A stretch of DNA of 64,000 nt. Origin: Alteromonas abrolhosensis (GTDB lineage Bacteria; Pseudomonadota; Gammaproteobacteria; Enterobacterales; Alteromonadaceae). The notes under the pieces were generated by a model. The model was not told the DNA's origin and did not search any database. It worked only from the letters and a program-made list of their open reading frames with translations. The stretch's first letter is position 1. Each line of letters begins with the position of its first letter. Made by a program: the position numbers and the translations under genes. This document shows positions 38,594 to 47,985 of the stretch, piece by piece. Location of the stretch: NCBI RefSeq assembly GCF_001953635.1, contig NZ_MEJH01000002.1:62001-126000 (forward strand), in the 5' to 3' direction.

Positions 38594-38995
38594 TTAAGCG
38601 TTGTCTTCAGTGGTTTCAGTTTTCTTTTCCGCGCGATCTTGGCGAGGAGCAGAATCGTCACGACGCTCACGACGAGGCTCTTCTTTCATCATTGGAGAAG
38701 GCTCAGTCACAGCAGTCTTAGTGCGCATAACCATGTTACGTAAGATCACGTCGTTGAAACGGAAAGCATTTTCCAATTCATCAACAGCTTCTGCAGACGC
38801 TTCAGCATTGATTAGTACGTAGTGGGCTTTGTGCAGCTTTTCAATTGGGTAAGCCAGTTGACGACGGCCCCAATCTTCTAAACGATGAATCTGACCACCG
38901 TCTTGCTTTAGGATTGTGGTATAACGCTCGATCATACCAGGTACTTGTTCACTCTGATCAGGGTGAACCATAAATACGATTTCGTAATGACGCAT
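38594..38995 (-). CDS. rpsF: 30S ribosomal protein S6
   Basis: A 133-residue small-subunit protein: [21 protein letters not shown] and [20 protein letters not shown] are diagnostic. The C-terminal tail is long, charged and repetitive (Arg/Asp/Glu), partly like the E. coli tail that receives added glutamates, but Arg-rich. Confidence 0.97.
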   Translation of the reverse strand: MRHYEIVFMVHPDQSEQVPGMIERYTTILKQDGGQIHRLEDWGRRQLAYPIEKLHKAHYVLINAEASAEAVDELENAFRFNDVILRNMVMRTKTAVTEPSPMMKEEPRRERRDDSAPRQDRAEKKTETTEDNA

Positions 38996-39073
38996 TATAG
39001 CTCCTTACGGTTGTAGCCTCGACAGTACAGCCGACTGTATGGAGACAAGGAACGAATTGGGATGGCTGTAAGG
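38996..39073 (-). promoter_or_regulatory. rpsF leader, possible S6:S18 autoregulatory structure
   Basis: From a predicted start near 39073 the leader is about 78 nt. It contains a TACAG/CTGTA hairpin with a TCGG loop, then an ACCG element before the AAGGAG ribosome binding site. Known S6:S18 leaders carry a CCG box in a hairpin. The match is only suggestive. Confidence 0.3.
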
Positions 39074-39079
39074 GCGCGC

Positions 39080-39108
39080 ATTATACGCACTCAAACATCG
39101 TTGCACAA
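39080..39108 (-). promoter_or_regulatory. Sigma-70 promoter of the rpsF operon
   Basis: On the minus strand TTGTGC (39103-39108), 17 bases, then a perfect TATAAT (39080-39085). Confidence 0.75.
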
Positions 39109-39139
39109 GCATTAATCAACTTTGGAAATTATTTTGCGG

Positions 39140-40381
39140 TTACTGCGAGGCACTTTCGTATGAGATAGAGGTAACGCGCATTAGCGGAAAGCGCAGGATG
39201 AATTCCGTTCCGTTAAAATCAGAAGACACCTTGAGGGAACCTTTATGCGCCTTTGCAATTTCTGATGCTATAAACAACCCTAAACCTAGCCCACCATTTT
39301 TCGCGCTGCCGTCTTTACGCCAGAAAGGTTGAAATAGGCGAGTTTTAGACTCATCAGATATAGGGGTGCCACTGTTTCTTACGCTAAGGATAAAGTCGCT
39401 CTTATTGGTGATAGCCTTGACATATATCGGATACGCTTGGTCGCCATGTACTAGGGCATTTTTCAACAAATTGGAGAGGAGCTGACAAACTCGCTTTTCA
39501 TCACAGACAAAATGCTCAGTTATGTCAATATGTGTTCTGATGGTGCATCTAGGATAAGCAGTAGCTAACTCCTCAATTGTGTAGTTCAGTTGTTGCGCTA
39601 AACTAACTGTCACCCCCATTTTCACTGGTAGCCCTTCGCCGACTCGACTGTGGGTGAAGTCCATTGTATCTTCGATTAGGCGAGTCATTCTTTGCACGCT
39701 ATTTTTCATTCTTGATACAGCTTTGAATACTGGCACTTGGACAGTGTTTGCGATTTCACTGTCTTTTAATATGTCATCTAGAAAACTAATACCAATTTGA
39801 ATGGAAGATAAAGGGGTTCGTATGTCGTGACCCAAAATAGCGATGTATTGTTCTTGAAGACGGGCAATATTTCTTGCGTCAGTAAGCTGTGCCCGTGATC
39901 GCTCTATCTGGTCTTTTAATAAGATCTGACTAGATATAAGTCTAGCGAAAGCACTTATCTGCCCGTGAACAAGCTCGCAGCGTAACTCCCTTGGCTCTGA
40001 GTCTAAGCCGCATAGAGTTCCAAAAAAATCCCCATTAGCGTCGTAAATAGGGTAAGAAAAATAGCTTTCAAAACCATACATTACAGGTATGGGATTATCA
40101 CAATACTCTTTGTCAGCAGACGCGTGATTGATGACGATCTCTTTCCTACTTGCCCTCACAGAGCGGCAGAATGTGGTCTCTATATCTAAATGGTCGCCGG
40201 GAGTTAGACCAAACTCTGCGTTGTCTAACACTGCGCACAAGGTCCACGCTTCTTCCGTGACTCTGGCGACACAAATGAAACGCAGATTTAAGCTACTTGC
40301 TAGTATTTGCATTATATGAGGGATCGCTTCGATAGCATCAATAGCTTGAATGTCTTGATGAACAGCGCCGTTCGCTACCAT
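39140..40381 (-). CDS. GAF-domain histidine kinase without a partner regulator
   Basis: A 413-residue cytoplasmic kinase. A GAF domain (about 20-155) with a DLDIETTFCRSVR-like region is followed by a helical linker, the phospho-acceptor His in ILGHDIRTPLSSIQIG (near residue 184), and an ATPase domain with LLSNLLKNALVHGD and GGLGLGLFIASEIAKAH. No transmembrane segment is visible. No response regulator gene is adjacent, so its partner must lie elsewhere. Confidence 0.88.
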   Translation of the reverse strand: MVANGAVHQDIQAIDAIEAIPHIMQILASSLNLRFICVARVTEEAWTLCAVLDNAEFGLTPGDHLDIETTFCRSVRASRKEIVINHASADKEYCDNPIPVMYGFESYFSYPIYDANGDFFGTLCGLDSEPRELRCELVHGQISAFARLISSQILLKDQIERSRAQLTDARNIARLQEQYIAILGHDIRTPLSSIQIGISFLDDILKDSEIANTVQVPVFKAVSRMKNSVQRMTRLIEDTMDFTHSRVGEGLPVKMGVTVSLAQQLNYTIEELATAYPRCTIRTHIDITEHFVCDEKRVCQLLSNLLKNALVHGDQAYPIYVKAITNKSDFILSVRNSGTPISDESKTRLFQPFWRKDGSAKNGGLGLGLFIASEIAKAHKGSLKVSSDFNGTEFILRFPLMRVTSISYESASQ

Positions 40382-40578
40382 AACTTTGAAGTACCTTTTC
40401 TCGAGAACTTGTTTAGTAGAGTCTTTTTTCTAATACTTTAAAATTTCGAAAGATGAAATAACTAACCACGTTAAAGGTTGTGCACAACATTAAATTTGGA
40501 CTGAATAGAGATGCTAATGTATACCAATGTATAATACTCAATAACTTTCGCAAATCCAGCAATAATAAATCAACAACA

Positions 40579-40594
40579 CTGTTTATTTATACAG
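40579..40594. promoter_or_regulatory. LexA box before yebG
   Basis: CTGT-TTATTTAT-ACAG fits the LexA consensus CTGTN8ACAG exactly. A TAAAAT (40595-40600) next to it can serve as a -10 element, so bound LexA would block it. A second palindrome ACTGTACAGT follows at 40601-40610. Confidence 0.85.
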
Positions 40595-40641
40595 TAAAAT
40601 ACTGTACAGTTTTTGTATCTTTAATAAACAGGGGACCTACC

Positions 40642-40929
40642 ATGGCCATTACCACACAGTATGTTGTTACGCACAAAGGGGTAGAAAAATTGGTAACTAC
40701 CGACAAAAAAGAAGCCGATCAGTTTGACAAAATGCTCGATGCGGCAGATAACCTTGCTGATTACATTCATGCGAAGGGCATCAAGCTAGACGATAGTGTT
40801 GTGGAAGAACTCACCATTATGCTGTCTAAAAACAAAGATAAAATCAGCAAGATTTTCAAAGGCGCTACAGCAGAAAGCGTATTGGAAGATGAAAGCGCGG
40901 AAGTGGTAAAGCTACAAGCTAATGGCTGA
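40642..40929 (+). CDS. yebG: YebG family SOS-induced protein
   Basis: A 95-residue protein matching E. coli YebG, a DNA-damage-induced protein of uncertain job. The N-terminal TTQYVVTHKGVEKLVTTDKKEADQFDKML is the family motif. Start at 40642, with AGGGG 8 bases upstream; an in-frame extension back to 40480 runs through the promoter and LexA box and is rejected. The gene stands alone under LexA control. Confidence 0.93.
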   Translation: MAITTQYVVTHKGVEKLVTTDKKEADQFDKMLDAADNLADYIHAKGIKLDDSVVEELTIMLSKNKDKISKIFKGATAESVLEDESAEVVKLQANG

Positions 40930-40987
40930 TAATTTCAGCGCGCCTCTCCTTTATGTCGTTATGAAGAGCAATTAATAAGAGCAACTG

Positions 40988-41061
40988 CCGCTTTGTCCTA
41001 ATAAGATCTGATAGCATAGCTGTCAGAGGCAATGTTATTTAATAACATTGGCACAAAGCGG
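40988..41061. repeat. Long outer inverted repeat framing the Zur palindrome
   Basis: CCGCTTTGT (40988-40996) and its inverse ACAAAGCGG (41053-41061) enclose the Zur-type palindrome off-centre. Together they would give a nested structure in RNA or a cruciform in DNA. Nothing in the flanks explains the outer pair; it may help end yebG transcripts, but the T-run (41068-41073) is a little distant. Confidence 0.5.
41030..41050. promoter_or_regulatory. Zur-type operator
   Basis: A perfect 10-1-10 palindrome with half-site CAATGTTATT. It matches the proteobacterial Zur consensus (AATGTTATANTATAACATT) closely. It lies about 100 bases upstream of the ABC ATPase gene and after yebG. Zinc-dependent repression of the ABC operon is inferred from this match and the zur gene in the same window. 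Confidence 0.75.
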
Positions 41062-41151
41062 TGAAAGTTTTTTACTCGGCCTTGACTGGGTGAACAGATG
41101 TGTCGCTTTTGCTAATGTGAATATAAGACATAAATATAGTTCGGGCTTAGC

Positions 41152-41955
41152 GTGAATATAATTAATAAAAACAATAGCACTCAACCCCAGCGCAATGTAG
41201 TAGTTGAAGGCCGCAGCGCAGTGACTGAAGAGCGCAACACAGCGATTGAAGTTAGCAATTTACAGTTTTCGTACACCAAAAAAAATGCGCCCGTCATTGA
41301 TATTAAAGCGTGGCAGGTTTCCCAAGGTGAACACGTTTTTCTTTCAGGGCCTTCGGGGAGTGGCAAAAGCACATTGCTCAATTTGCTATGTGGTACGTTG
41401 ACCCCTACTCGGGGCGACATCGCTTTACTCGAACAGCCTTTTTCCTCGTTATCTAACCGACAGCGGGACAAGTTTAGAGCACGTCATATCGGCGTTGTTT
41501 TTCAGCAGTTTAACCTTATTCCCTACCTTTCGGTGGCGCAGAATATTCGTGCAGCGGTGTACTTTGCAAGTACGAAACCTAGTAAAAAAACAGAAGACGC
41601 AAAGCTTCGTCATTTGATGGACAAGCTACAGCTGCCTTCTCACGTGCTGCATGCGAAAGCTGACGCATTGAGTATAGGTCAGCAGCAGCGCGTTGCCATA
41701 GCCAGAGCACTGATAAACGACCCTCAATTATTGATTGTTGATGAACCTACCTCTGCCCTAGATACCGATGCCAGAGATAGTTTTATGTCACTGCTAAAAG
41801 ATGTTGCAGGTGAAAGTACCATGATTTTCGTGAGTCACGACAAAGCCATGGAAAATTATTTTGACCGCCACTGCAGCATAAGTGAATTAAGCCCAAGTAC
41901 AAACCACATAAAGGCGTTAGGCGGTGAGACCAAAAAAGCACAGGAGCGTGCGTAA
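41152..41955 (+). CDS. MacB/LolD-like ABC transporter ATPase, Zur-controlled
   Basis: A 267-residue ATPase: Walker A GPSGSGKST (66-74), the Q-loop in VVFQQFNLIPYLSV, the signature LSIGQQQR (173-180) and Walker B LLIVDEPTSALD (193-204). It starts with a GTG and has an unusual 30-residue N-terminal extension. Its stop codon overlaps the permease start (TAATG). MacB-like ATPases work with FtsX-type permeases on extrusion or mechanotransmission rather than import. A similar ABC operon (PA4063-PA4066) is known in the Pseudomonas aeruginosa Zur regulon, from memory. Confidence 0.88.
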   Translation: MNIINKNNSTQPQRNVVVEGRSAVTEERNTAIEVSNLQFSYTKKNAPVIDIKAWQVSQGEHVFLSGPSGSGKSTLLNLLCGTLTPTRGDIALLEQPFSSLSNRQRDKFRARHIGVVFQQFNLIPYLSVAQNIRAAVYFASTKPSKKTEDAKLRHLMDKLQLPSHVLHAKADALSIGQQQRVAIARALINDPQLLIVDEPTSALDTDARDSFMSLLKDVAGESTMIFVSHDKAMENYFDRHCSISELSPSTNHIKALGGETKKAQERA

Positions 41956-43289
41956 TGCTAAGTACTATTGCTATTGAAAGCTTAAAGCGCAGGAAAACAA
42001 CGGCAATCCTCACACTTTTAAGCATTACCATCAGCATTAGTTTACTTTTGTGCGTGGACATTATTCGCAGCCAAGTAAAAACCAGTTTTACGCGCACCGT
42101 GTCTGGTGTTGATCTTATTGTTGGCGCACCAAGTGGACAGCTTAATTTACTCCTGTCGTCAGTGTTTAATATAGGCACTCCCACCAAAGGTATTGAATAT
42201 AAAAGTATTGCGGCGCTTCAATCTAACAAACAGGTATCGTGGCTTATCCCGCTATCTTTAGGTGATACTCACAGAGGTTTTAGAGTAGTAGGTACTACCA
42301 GTAGTTTTTTCGACCACTTTAAATACGGAGATATGCAGTCACTTGAAATGTCGGAAGGCACTGCGTTTACGCAGCCACTGTCTACTGTTGTCGGTGCTGA
42401 CATTGCCACGTCATTGGGCTACAAGGTAGGGGATGAAATCATTATTTCCCACGGTTTAGGGAATGTCTCATTTAACAATCATGATGCACATCCTTTTACT
42501 ATCTCGGGCATTCTTAAGAAAACTGGCACTCCCGTAGATAAAGCCGTATACGTTACCTTGCAAGGACTTGAAGAAGCTCACACTGGGCCTAAACATTCGC
42601 CCACCTCAATGTTAGGCCGCAAATCTGCTGACAAGGAAAACGAGCATGAGCATGAGCATGAGCATGAGCATGAGCATGAGCATGAGCATGACGAGCATAC
42701 CGAAGAACATGCGGCTTACCATAGCGAAGCATTTACGCCTGAGTCAGTATCCGTGGTGATGCTGGGGCTTAAACATCGGGTAACTGCACTGCAGCTTCAA
42801 TATCAAATTAATCAAAGTAAGAATGAGCCGCTAATGGCTATTCTACCGGGCATGGCACTCGCTGAACTTTGGCAAATTATGGGAAATGTAGAATCGCTAT
42901 TGCTTGGCCTTTCCGGTCTTATCGTCATCTGCGCGCTAATTGGGCTTGCGACTATGCTGCTAGCAACGATGAGGGAGCGTTATCAAGAAATCGCGGTTTT
43001 ACGAACTATAGGCGCAGGACCGTTTACCTTACTGCTACTCATACAGATTGAAGCGATGGTGCTTACGATTGTGAGTGCCACACTGAGTTTAGGCTTGGTA
43101 GCTGGGCTTATGAGCGCACTAAAACCTTGGTTAAGCAGTGCTTATGGACTCTTCTTAAGCGGCCCACTATTCAGTCAAAGCAGTGTTGTTATTATTTTGC
43201 TTATACTAGGGTGCACATATTTGGTTTCGCTGTTTCCAGCTGTGGCGGCCTACAGACGCGGCCTACATGCAGGGCTTAATGCGAATTAA
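41955..43289 (+). CDS. FtsX-type ABC permease with His/Glu-rich loop
   Basis: A 444-residue permease with one N-terminal membrane helix (about 13-33), a large periplasmic domain, and three C-terminal helices (about 315-340, 360-390, 410-430), the FtsX/MacB layout. In the periplasmic domain near residues 228-250 there is an (Glu-His)8 run plus more His/Asp/Glu, a likely metal-binding loop. The run is encoded by eight perfect hexanucleotide copies. Upstream ATPase and Zur box give a zinc context. Function beyond that is unknown. Confidence 0.88.
   Translation: MLSTIAIESLKRRKTTAILTLLSITISISLLLCVDIIRSQVKTSFTRTVSGVDLIVGAPSGQLNLLLSSVFNIGTPTKGIEYKSIAALQSNKQVSWLIPLSLGDTHRGFRVVGTTSSFFDHFKYGDMQSLEMSEGTAFTQPLSTVVGADIATSLGYKVGDEIIISHGLGNVSFNNHDAHPFTISGILKKTGTPVDKAVYVTLQGLEEAHTGPKHSPTSMLGRKSADKENEHEHEHEHEHEHEHEHDEHTEEHAAYHSEAFTPESVSVVMLGLKHRVTALQLQYQINQSKNEPLMAILPGMALAELWQIMGNVESLLLGLSGLIVICALIGLATMLLATMRERYQEIAVLRTIGAGPFTLLLLIQIEAMVLTIVSATLSLGLVAGLMSALKPWLSSAYGLFLSGPLFSQSSVVIILLILGCTYLVSLFPAVAAYRRGLHAGLNAN
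42642..42689 (+). repeat. In-frame hexanucleotide repeat (GAGCAT)8
   Basis: Eight exact copies of GAGCAT within the permease gene, coding for eight Glu-His pairs. As the unit is two codons, slippage would change the number of pairs without a frameshift. Confidence 0.95.
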
Positions 43290-43300
43290 TAAATACCTAT

Positions 43301-43337
43301 GCCTAAAACGTTGTTTCGAGTTTTATAGGCTTTTATT
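43301..43337 (+). terminator. Probable terminator of the ABC operon
   Basis: GCCT-AAAAC pairs with GTTTT-(AT)-AGGC with a small bulge, then TTTTATTT. It lies 12 bases after the permease stop. Confidence 0.55.
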
Positions 43338-43409
43338 TAGCGCCACATCTTTACGCCAATAGGCAATAGGCCTTTTAGTGGAGTGAGCGTAAGAGAGCTG
43401 GGGAGAGTA

Positions 43410-44993
43410 TTACTCTCCCACTCGCTTATCTGTGCTGAAACGCAATATTAGCTCGTGAACCTGATTAACCGTTGCGCGTAAATCGTGACTCGCTGCTAAC
43501 GATGCTTCAGATGAACGCTGGGTTTCAGACGCGCCGTCAGCGACTTCTACTAACTGCTGGTTAATATGCTCTGCCACCGTGCTTTGTTCTTCTACCGCTG
43601 AAGACATCTCTACCGTGGCATCGGCAATACCTTTTACGGCGTTATTAATTTCAAACAATGCACCTCGGGTTTCTTCTACTATAGCGCTGCCGTGCTCTGC
43701 TGAAGCTAGCCCTTCCGTCGATACCCTTACAGCTCGGTCAGAACGCTCAGCCAATTCATTAATGATGTTGTGGATTTTATCGGTCGATTCGCGAGTTTTC
43801 GAAGCTAAAGTACGAACCTCATCGGCAACAACCGCAAAACCTCTTCCTTGTTCGCCAGCTCTTGCAGCTTCAATCGCAGCGTTAAGTGCTAGCAGGTTAG
43901 TTTGCTCCGCAATAGTAGAAATAATATTGGCCGCTTCACCAATATCGCTGGTTGACTGAGCCAGCTCTGTTACCGTGGTAGAGATTGACTCAACCGCCTC
44001 GCGTAAGGCGACAATCGCCTGCATGGCTTGTTCTGCCTTTTGATTACCCGTTTCAACGTTTGCCGCTGCAGTCCTTGCGCTCTTTGCGTTGCTCTCTACT
44101 CGTTCTGCAACTTCTTGAATGGCCTGACTCATTTGCGTCACCGCAGACGCGATTTGCTGGGTTGCTTGGTTTTGTTGGACCACCGCAGCACTTGTACTTT
44201 CAGCTTGCTGATGCGTTGTGTTAGCGATTGACTCAAGGCCCGCTGATGCATCTTTAATACGGGTTAACGCCGTGCGATTTCTGGCAAGTTCACACCCCAG
44301 TGCGAGCTTAGCTTGGCTAATGTGAATAGGGTCCGGGAAGTAGGTTTGCGCCACCGTTTCGTTTGCATAGCTTTCCGGGCTAAGCGAAAGCAGCGCGCCC
44401 CAATCTTTTCTCGTTTTGGCTTCTTGGGCAATCATTAAAATAATTGCCCCTGCTAGCGCAATACCAGCCGCAGCGGCGCCGTGGGTAAATGCAAGAGCTA
44501 GTACTAAGACAGCACTTATCAGCAACGTAGGCGCCAGATGCATTAGGTTTTGAGCTAAGCGCGACATCGGTGATACCGCTGACTTTCCCTGCTGCATTCT
44601 TGCATAAACACTGGAAGCACGGGTTATTTCGTCACTCAACGCTGGAACTCGAACGGACTCATAGCCTACAACGGCTTTCCCCTCGTACACAGGCGTTACG
44701 AACGCCGAAACCCAATAATGATCGCCATTTTTTCTTCTGTTTTTAACCAGACCTAACCAGCTCTGCCCAGATTCCAAAGTACGCCACATCTCTTTGAATA
44801 CGGGGGCTGGCATATCTGGATGACGGATAATATTGTGGTTTTTACCAATGAGTTCTTCACGAGTATAACCGCTCGCCTCTACGAATGCGCTGTTGCAATG
44901 CTGGATTACACCACGTTTATCAGTGGAGGAAATAAGACGGTGATGTGATGGGAATTTATATTCTTTTTGGGTAACTGGCTGATTATTTCTCAT
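43410..44993 (-). CDS. PAS-domain methyl-accepting chemotaxis protein (Aer-like)
   Basis: A 527-residue chemoreceptor. An N-terminal PAS domain (about 15-125, [23 protein letters not shown] is Aer-like) precedes two close membrane segments (about 160-195) with almost no periplasmic part. A long coiled coil follows, with the highly conserved tip [20 protein letters not shown]. The lack of a periplasmic sensor and the PAS motif suggest an internal redox or energy signal. FAD binding is inference. Confidence 0.9.
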   Translation of the reverse strand: MRNNQPVTQKEYKFPSHHRLISSTDKRGVIQHCNSAFVEASGYTREELIGKNHNIIRHPDMPAPVFKEMWRTLESGQSWLGLVKNRRKNGDHYWVSAFVTPVYEGKAVVGYESVRVPALSDEITRASSVYARMQQGKSAVSPMSRLAQNLMHLAPTLLISAVLVLALAFTHGAAAAGIALAGAIILMIAQEAKTRKDWGALLSLSPESYANETVAQTYFPDPIHISQAKLALGCELARNRTALTRIKDASAGLESIANTTHQQAESTSAAVVQQNQATQQIASAVTQMSQAIQEVAERVESNAKSARTAAANVETGNQKAEQAMQAIVALREAVESISTTVTELAQSTSDIGEAANIISTIAEQTNLLALNAAIEAARAGEQGRGFAVVADEVRTLASKTRESTDKIHNIINELAERSDRAVRVSTEGLASAEHGSAIVEETRGALFEINNAVKGIADATVEMSSAVEEQSTVAEHINQQLVEVADGASETQRSSEASLAASHDLRATVNQVHELILRFSTDKRVGE

Positions 44994-45149
44994 TGGGTGC
45001 TTTCTCCATGTAACAAAGCAATCATCCGTGAACAGTAGGAAATTTTGCTTATCTCCTAAGACTAGAACATAAATATTTTCTGTCTAGCTGGAAGAAAAAA
45101 TTAGAGAAATTCTATATTTTATCAGCAGTTTAGGAAAGCACTTTATACT

Positions 45150-46670
45150 TTAGAATAAAGGCAATAAAACCGCAACGCATGTTCCTTTACCCTCTTCACT
45201 GGTGATATTTATTTTTCCGTTGTGTTCTTCGACAATGGTCATGGAAATAGACATGCCTAACCCTGTTCCTTCACCAGGAGGCTTAGTGGTAAAGAAGGGC
45301 GTGAATATTCTATCCAGTGTTTCTTTCGACATACCGATACCTTCATCTTCTACGATAAGCATGGCGTTCTTTTCATCTTTCTGTACTTTTAGGGTGATAG
45401 ACTTTCCTTCTGGCGTAGCATAGATAGCGTTGGTTACGAAATTAACCAATACCTGCTGAATTTGCCCCGCGTTACCAAGGAAATAAACATCTTTATCCGG
45501 TACTTCTAAATTAACTTTGTTTTTGTACCTGTGCAGGTTGTTCGTTAGCTTGATTACCGTATTCATAGCTTCTACAGCGCTTATTTGCGTGTGCTTTCCT
45601 GAGCCTGGATACGAAAAACTTCGCAACGCTTTTACTATCTCAATAATGCGTTCAATGCCCTCATGAGATTCGTTGAACATTTCTAAAATCTCGCTTGCAC
45701 TTTCTCGCAGAGAAAAACGCTTCTCCAGCGCTTCGAATTGCGCTTCAATCTCTCCACCAGCAGTACGACACAGTAGCCCTATTTCATCTAACGCATGTTG
45801 ATAGTCATTAAAGATTTCTTTCGCGACAACGGTATTACTTCGAACATACCCGATTGGGTTATTAATTTCATGAGCTATGCCCGCCGCAAGTTGGCCTAAC
45901 ATCGCCATTTTATCTGCGCTGACCAACCTCTCTTCTAAAAAGTCCCTGTCTTTTTTAACCGTCTTTAATTCAATTTTTCGACTGTTAAGTTCCGTCGTTT
46001 TACTTTCGTAGCGTGATGTTATGTCTAAGTAATGCTTAGTTGTATCCAAAACATAAAGCGTTTCTTCTTCTAGGTTGTCATCTTTGGTAAGCAACACTAG
46101 CCAGGCGTATTCGCCGTCAGCCATTTTATGCATGAAGTGAAGTAAGCGCGCTTCTTTTTGAGTGTCGGGTCGCTGAACTGCATTAACACACCAATGGGAA
46201 TAACTGTCCCTTAAGGAGAGTGGTGTTTCAATTTTAATTAATTCAGCAAGTTCCGGTGAGCTACACCACCCCTCGTCAAAAGTAAGTACTTGGTTATCAT
46301 CACCCACTACGAGCTCGTCATTTTTCACAATGAACGCTTTTCCACAATGGGCATTGCTAAATTCCACCGCTGATTCTAGGGCAGAAAATATAAAACTTTT
46401 TCCTGGCTGGGCGTTGGAAAGCTGCGATGCAGTTCTGTTGAGGTAGAGCAGCTCTCGCTCCCGCTGCTTTGAATCATTTAGTGCTTTTCTAAGCGCTTGG
46501 TTTGCTAGATAAGCATCTTGAGAATAGGTTTCTAAGAAAGATTCTGCGTTTTTACGCGCAATTTTTTGACGCTTAAGTTGTCGTTCTAACGAGTTAACGC
46601 GGGCTTCCAGCGCAAGAATGCGCTCGTGGTCGGTGGAATACGATGTTTCACTCACCAAGAAGCCCTCCAT
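45150..46670 (-). CDS. Cytoplasmic histidine kinase with N-terminal coiled coil
   Basis: A 506-residue kinase without a membrane segment. A coiled coil (about 15-80) is followed by a probable GAF-like domain (about 90-200), another coiled coil, the phospho-acceptor His in LAAGIAHEINNPIGYV, and an ATPase domain with VLVNFVTNAIYATPEG, DEGIGMS and GEGTGLGMSISMTIVEEHNG. The HEINNP motif is that of NtrB-like kinases. It lies between two chemoreceptor genes, so a role in the same sensory pathway is plausible but unproved. Confidence 0.87.
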   Translation of the reverse strand: MEGFLVSETSYSTDHERILALEARVNSLERQLKRQKIARKNAESFLETYSQDAYLANQALRKALNDSKQRERELLYLNRTASQLSNAQPGKSFIFSALESAVEFSNAHCGKAFIVKNDELVVGDDNQVLTFDEGWCSSPELAELIKIETPLSLRDSYSHWCVNAVQRPDTQKEARLLHFMHKMADGEYAWLVLLTKDDNLEEETLYVLDTTKHYLDITSRYESKTTELNSRKIELKTVKKDRDFLEERLVSADKMAMLGQLAAGIAHEINNPIGYVRSNTVVAKEIFNDYQHALDEIGLLCRTAGGEIEAQFEALEKRFSLRESASEILEMFNESHEGIERIIEIVKALRSFSYPGSGKHTQISAVEAMNTVIKLTNNLHRYKNKVNLEVPDKDVYFLGNAGQIQQVLVNFVTNAIYATPEGKSITLKVQKDEKNAMLIVEDEGIGMSKETLDRIFTPFFTTKPPGEGTGLGMSISMTIVEEHNGKINITSEEGKGTCVAVLLPLF

Positions 46671-46743
46671 TTAGGTCGCCGATAAAATTTCAGAGCGCCG
46701 TACTTTTCAATGGGGCCTATAGAACCATAGAGTTCTGCGGCCG

Positions 46744-47826
46744 CTAGCTAACTAGCCTATCAAGGAGTGTCATTACTCTCTCACTGGCTTGTTCCATCTC
46801 TATAAGCTTAGCATCAGCTTCAGCGTTGTCGCCATTTTGTTTAGCTAGCACTGCGGCTATTCCGCTGCTATGTACTCTTGCATGCGGAGCTTCAATCTCT
46901 CTGAATGCCGTTGTTTGGCCTACCGCTTTGTTAGCATTATCACTATACCATTGCCCTAGGCGACAGTTTTTGTGATCGCCAAAGTCCGCCACCGATTTGT
47001 TACTGTAACCACATAGCACCGCATATACTTCTGCTTTCCACACTACATGATCCAGCTTTACTGTTTGGATAAATGTAGCAATGGTGCCTTCACTAATAGT
47101 AGATTTCATGCTGTCACAGTGCTTCACCATGACTTCATAGCTACTATTAAGTTGATTAATGCCTGTCTCAAGCTGTTCGTTGTTTCCACGCAGCTCATTC
47201 ACTCCCGACACCGCTTTGGATGTTGATTGAATAATGCCATTAACCAACTCTGAAACTTCCGTTGCAGATTTATTGGTTTCTGTTGCCAGTGCACGTACTT
47301 CATCAGCAACAACACTAAACCCTCGACCTGCATCGCCCGCTCGAGCCGCTTCAATCGCGGCGTTTAGCGCGAGCAAGTTGGTCTGGTCGGAAATACTCGT
47401 AATAGTAGTAACAAATTTATTAATGTTATCTGCTGTTGTCGATAACCCCGAAATACGTTCGCTCATACTGCCCATTTGGACATTAAGCCCGCTCATGTCG
47501 GTAACAATTTTGCTCAACGTAGTCGCAGAATCACTAAACAACTCATTAATATTAGCTACAGACTGGTTCTCAGCATCGATTCGCTGATAAGTAGCCAACA
47601 CCGTTTCACGAATACCTTCTAATTGACGCATTGCATCAACAATGCACTTCATTACAACGGAATCGTTCGACGATGCATGCTGGCCGTTTGCAGCCTCAAT
47701 GGCATTAATGAGTTCACTATTTTCTGCCTCTAAAACGTCAATTTTGTCTAAGGCTTCTTGCACTCTTGCTTCTAGTTTACGTACTTGCGCTTCTTTTTCT
47801 TCGTATTTACTGCGAGATACAAACAT
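46744..47826 (-). CDS. Soluble chemoreceptor with zinc-binding CZB domain
   Basis: A 360-residue cytoplasmic chemoreceptor. An N-terminal coiled coil (about 5-45) precedes the signalling region with [20 protein letters not shown]. The C-terminal CZB domain shows [21 protein letters not shown] and [10 protein letters not shown], giving the three His and one Cys of the CZB zinc site. CZB domains are known to sense zinc or oxidants such as hypochlorite. No membrane segment is visible. Confidence 0.9.
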   Translation of the reverse strand: MFVSRSKYEEKEAQVRKLEARVQEALDKIDVLEAENSELINAIEAANGQHASSNDSVVMKCIVDAMRQLEGIRETVLATYQRIDAENQSVANINELFSDSATTLSKIVTDMSGLNVQMGSMSERISGLSTTADNINKFVTTITSISDQTNLLALNAAIEAARAGDAGRGFSVVADEVRALATETNKSATEVSELVNGIIQSTSKAVSGVNELRGNNEQLETGINQLNSSYEVMVKHCDSMKSTISEGTIATFIQTVKLDHVVWKAEVYAVLCGYSNKSVADFGDHKNCRLGQWYSDNANKAVGQTTAFREIEAPHARVHSSGIAAVLAKQNGDNAEADAKLIEMEQASERVMTLLDRLVS

Positions 47827-47985
47827 GTGTGGTTACCGATATGTTTTTTATAGAGTTATTTTGTTCAGATTAACAGATATTTAGACTAATTAACTATTAG
47901 TCTGAAGTAGCGTTATACATTGAATATCGGCAGATTTTCTAAATTCGATACATTTAAAACGCCGCGCCCAGTTTCTTATCTAACG

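Noticed and set aside
40480..40641. N-terminal extension of yebG
   Set aside because: It passes over the LexA box and the -10 element; the ATG at 40642 has a good AGGGG site and fits the family start.
43401..43419. Perfect 9-1-9 palindrome (GGGAGAGTA…) at the end of the PAS chemoreceptor gene
   Set aside because: No T-run for a terminator and no known operator match; recorded only because it is exact.
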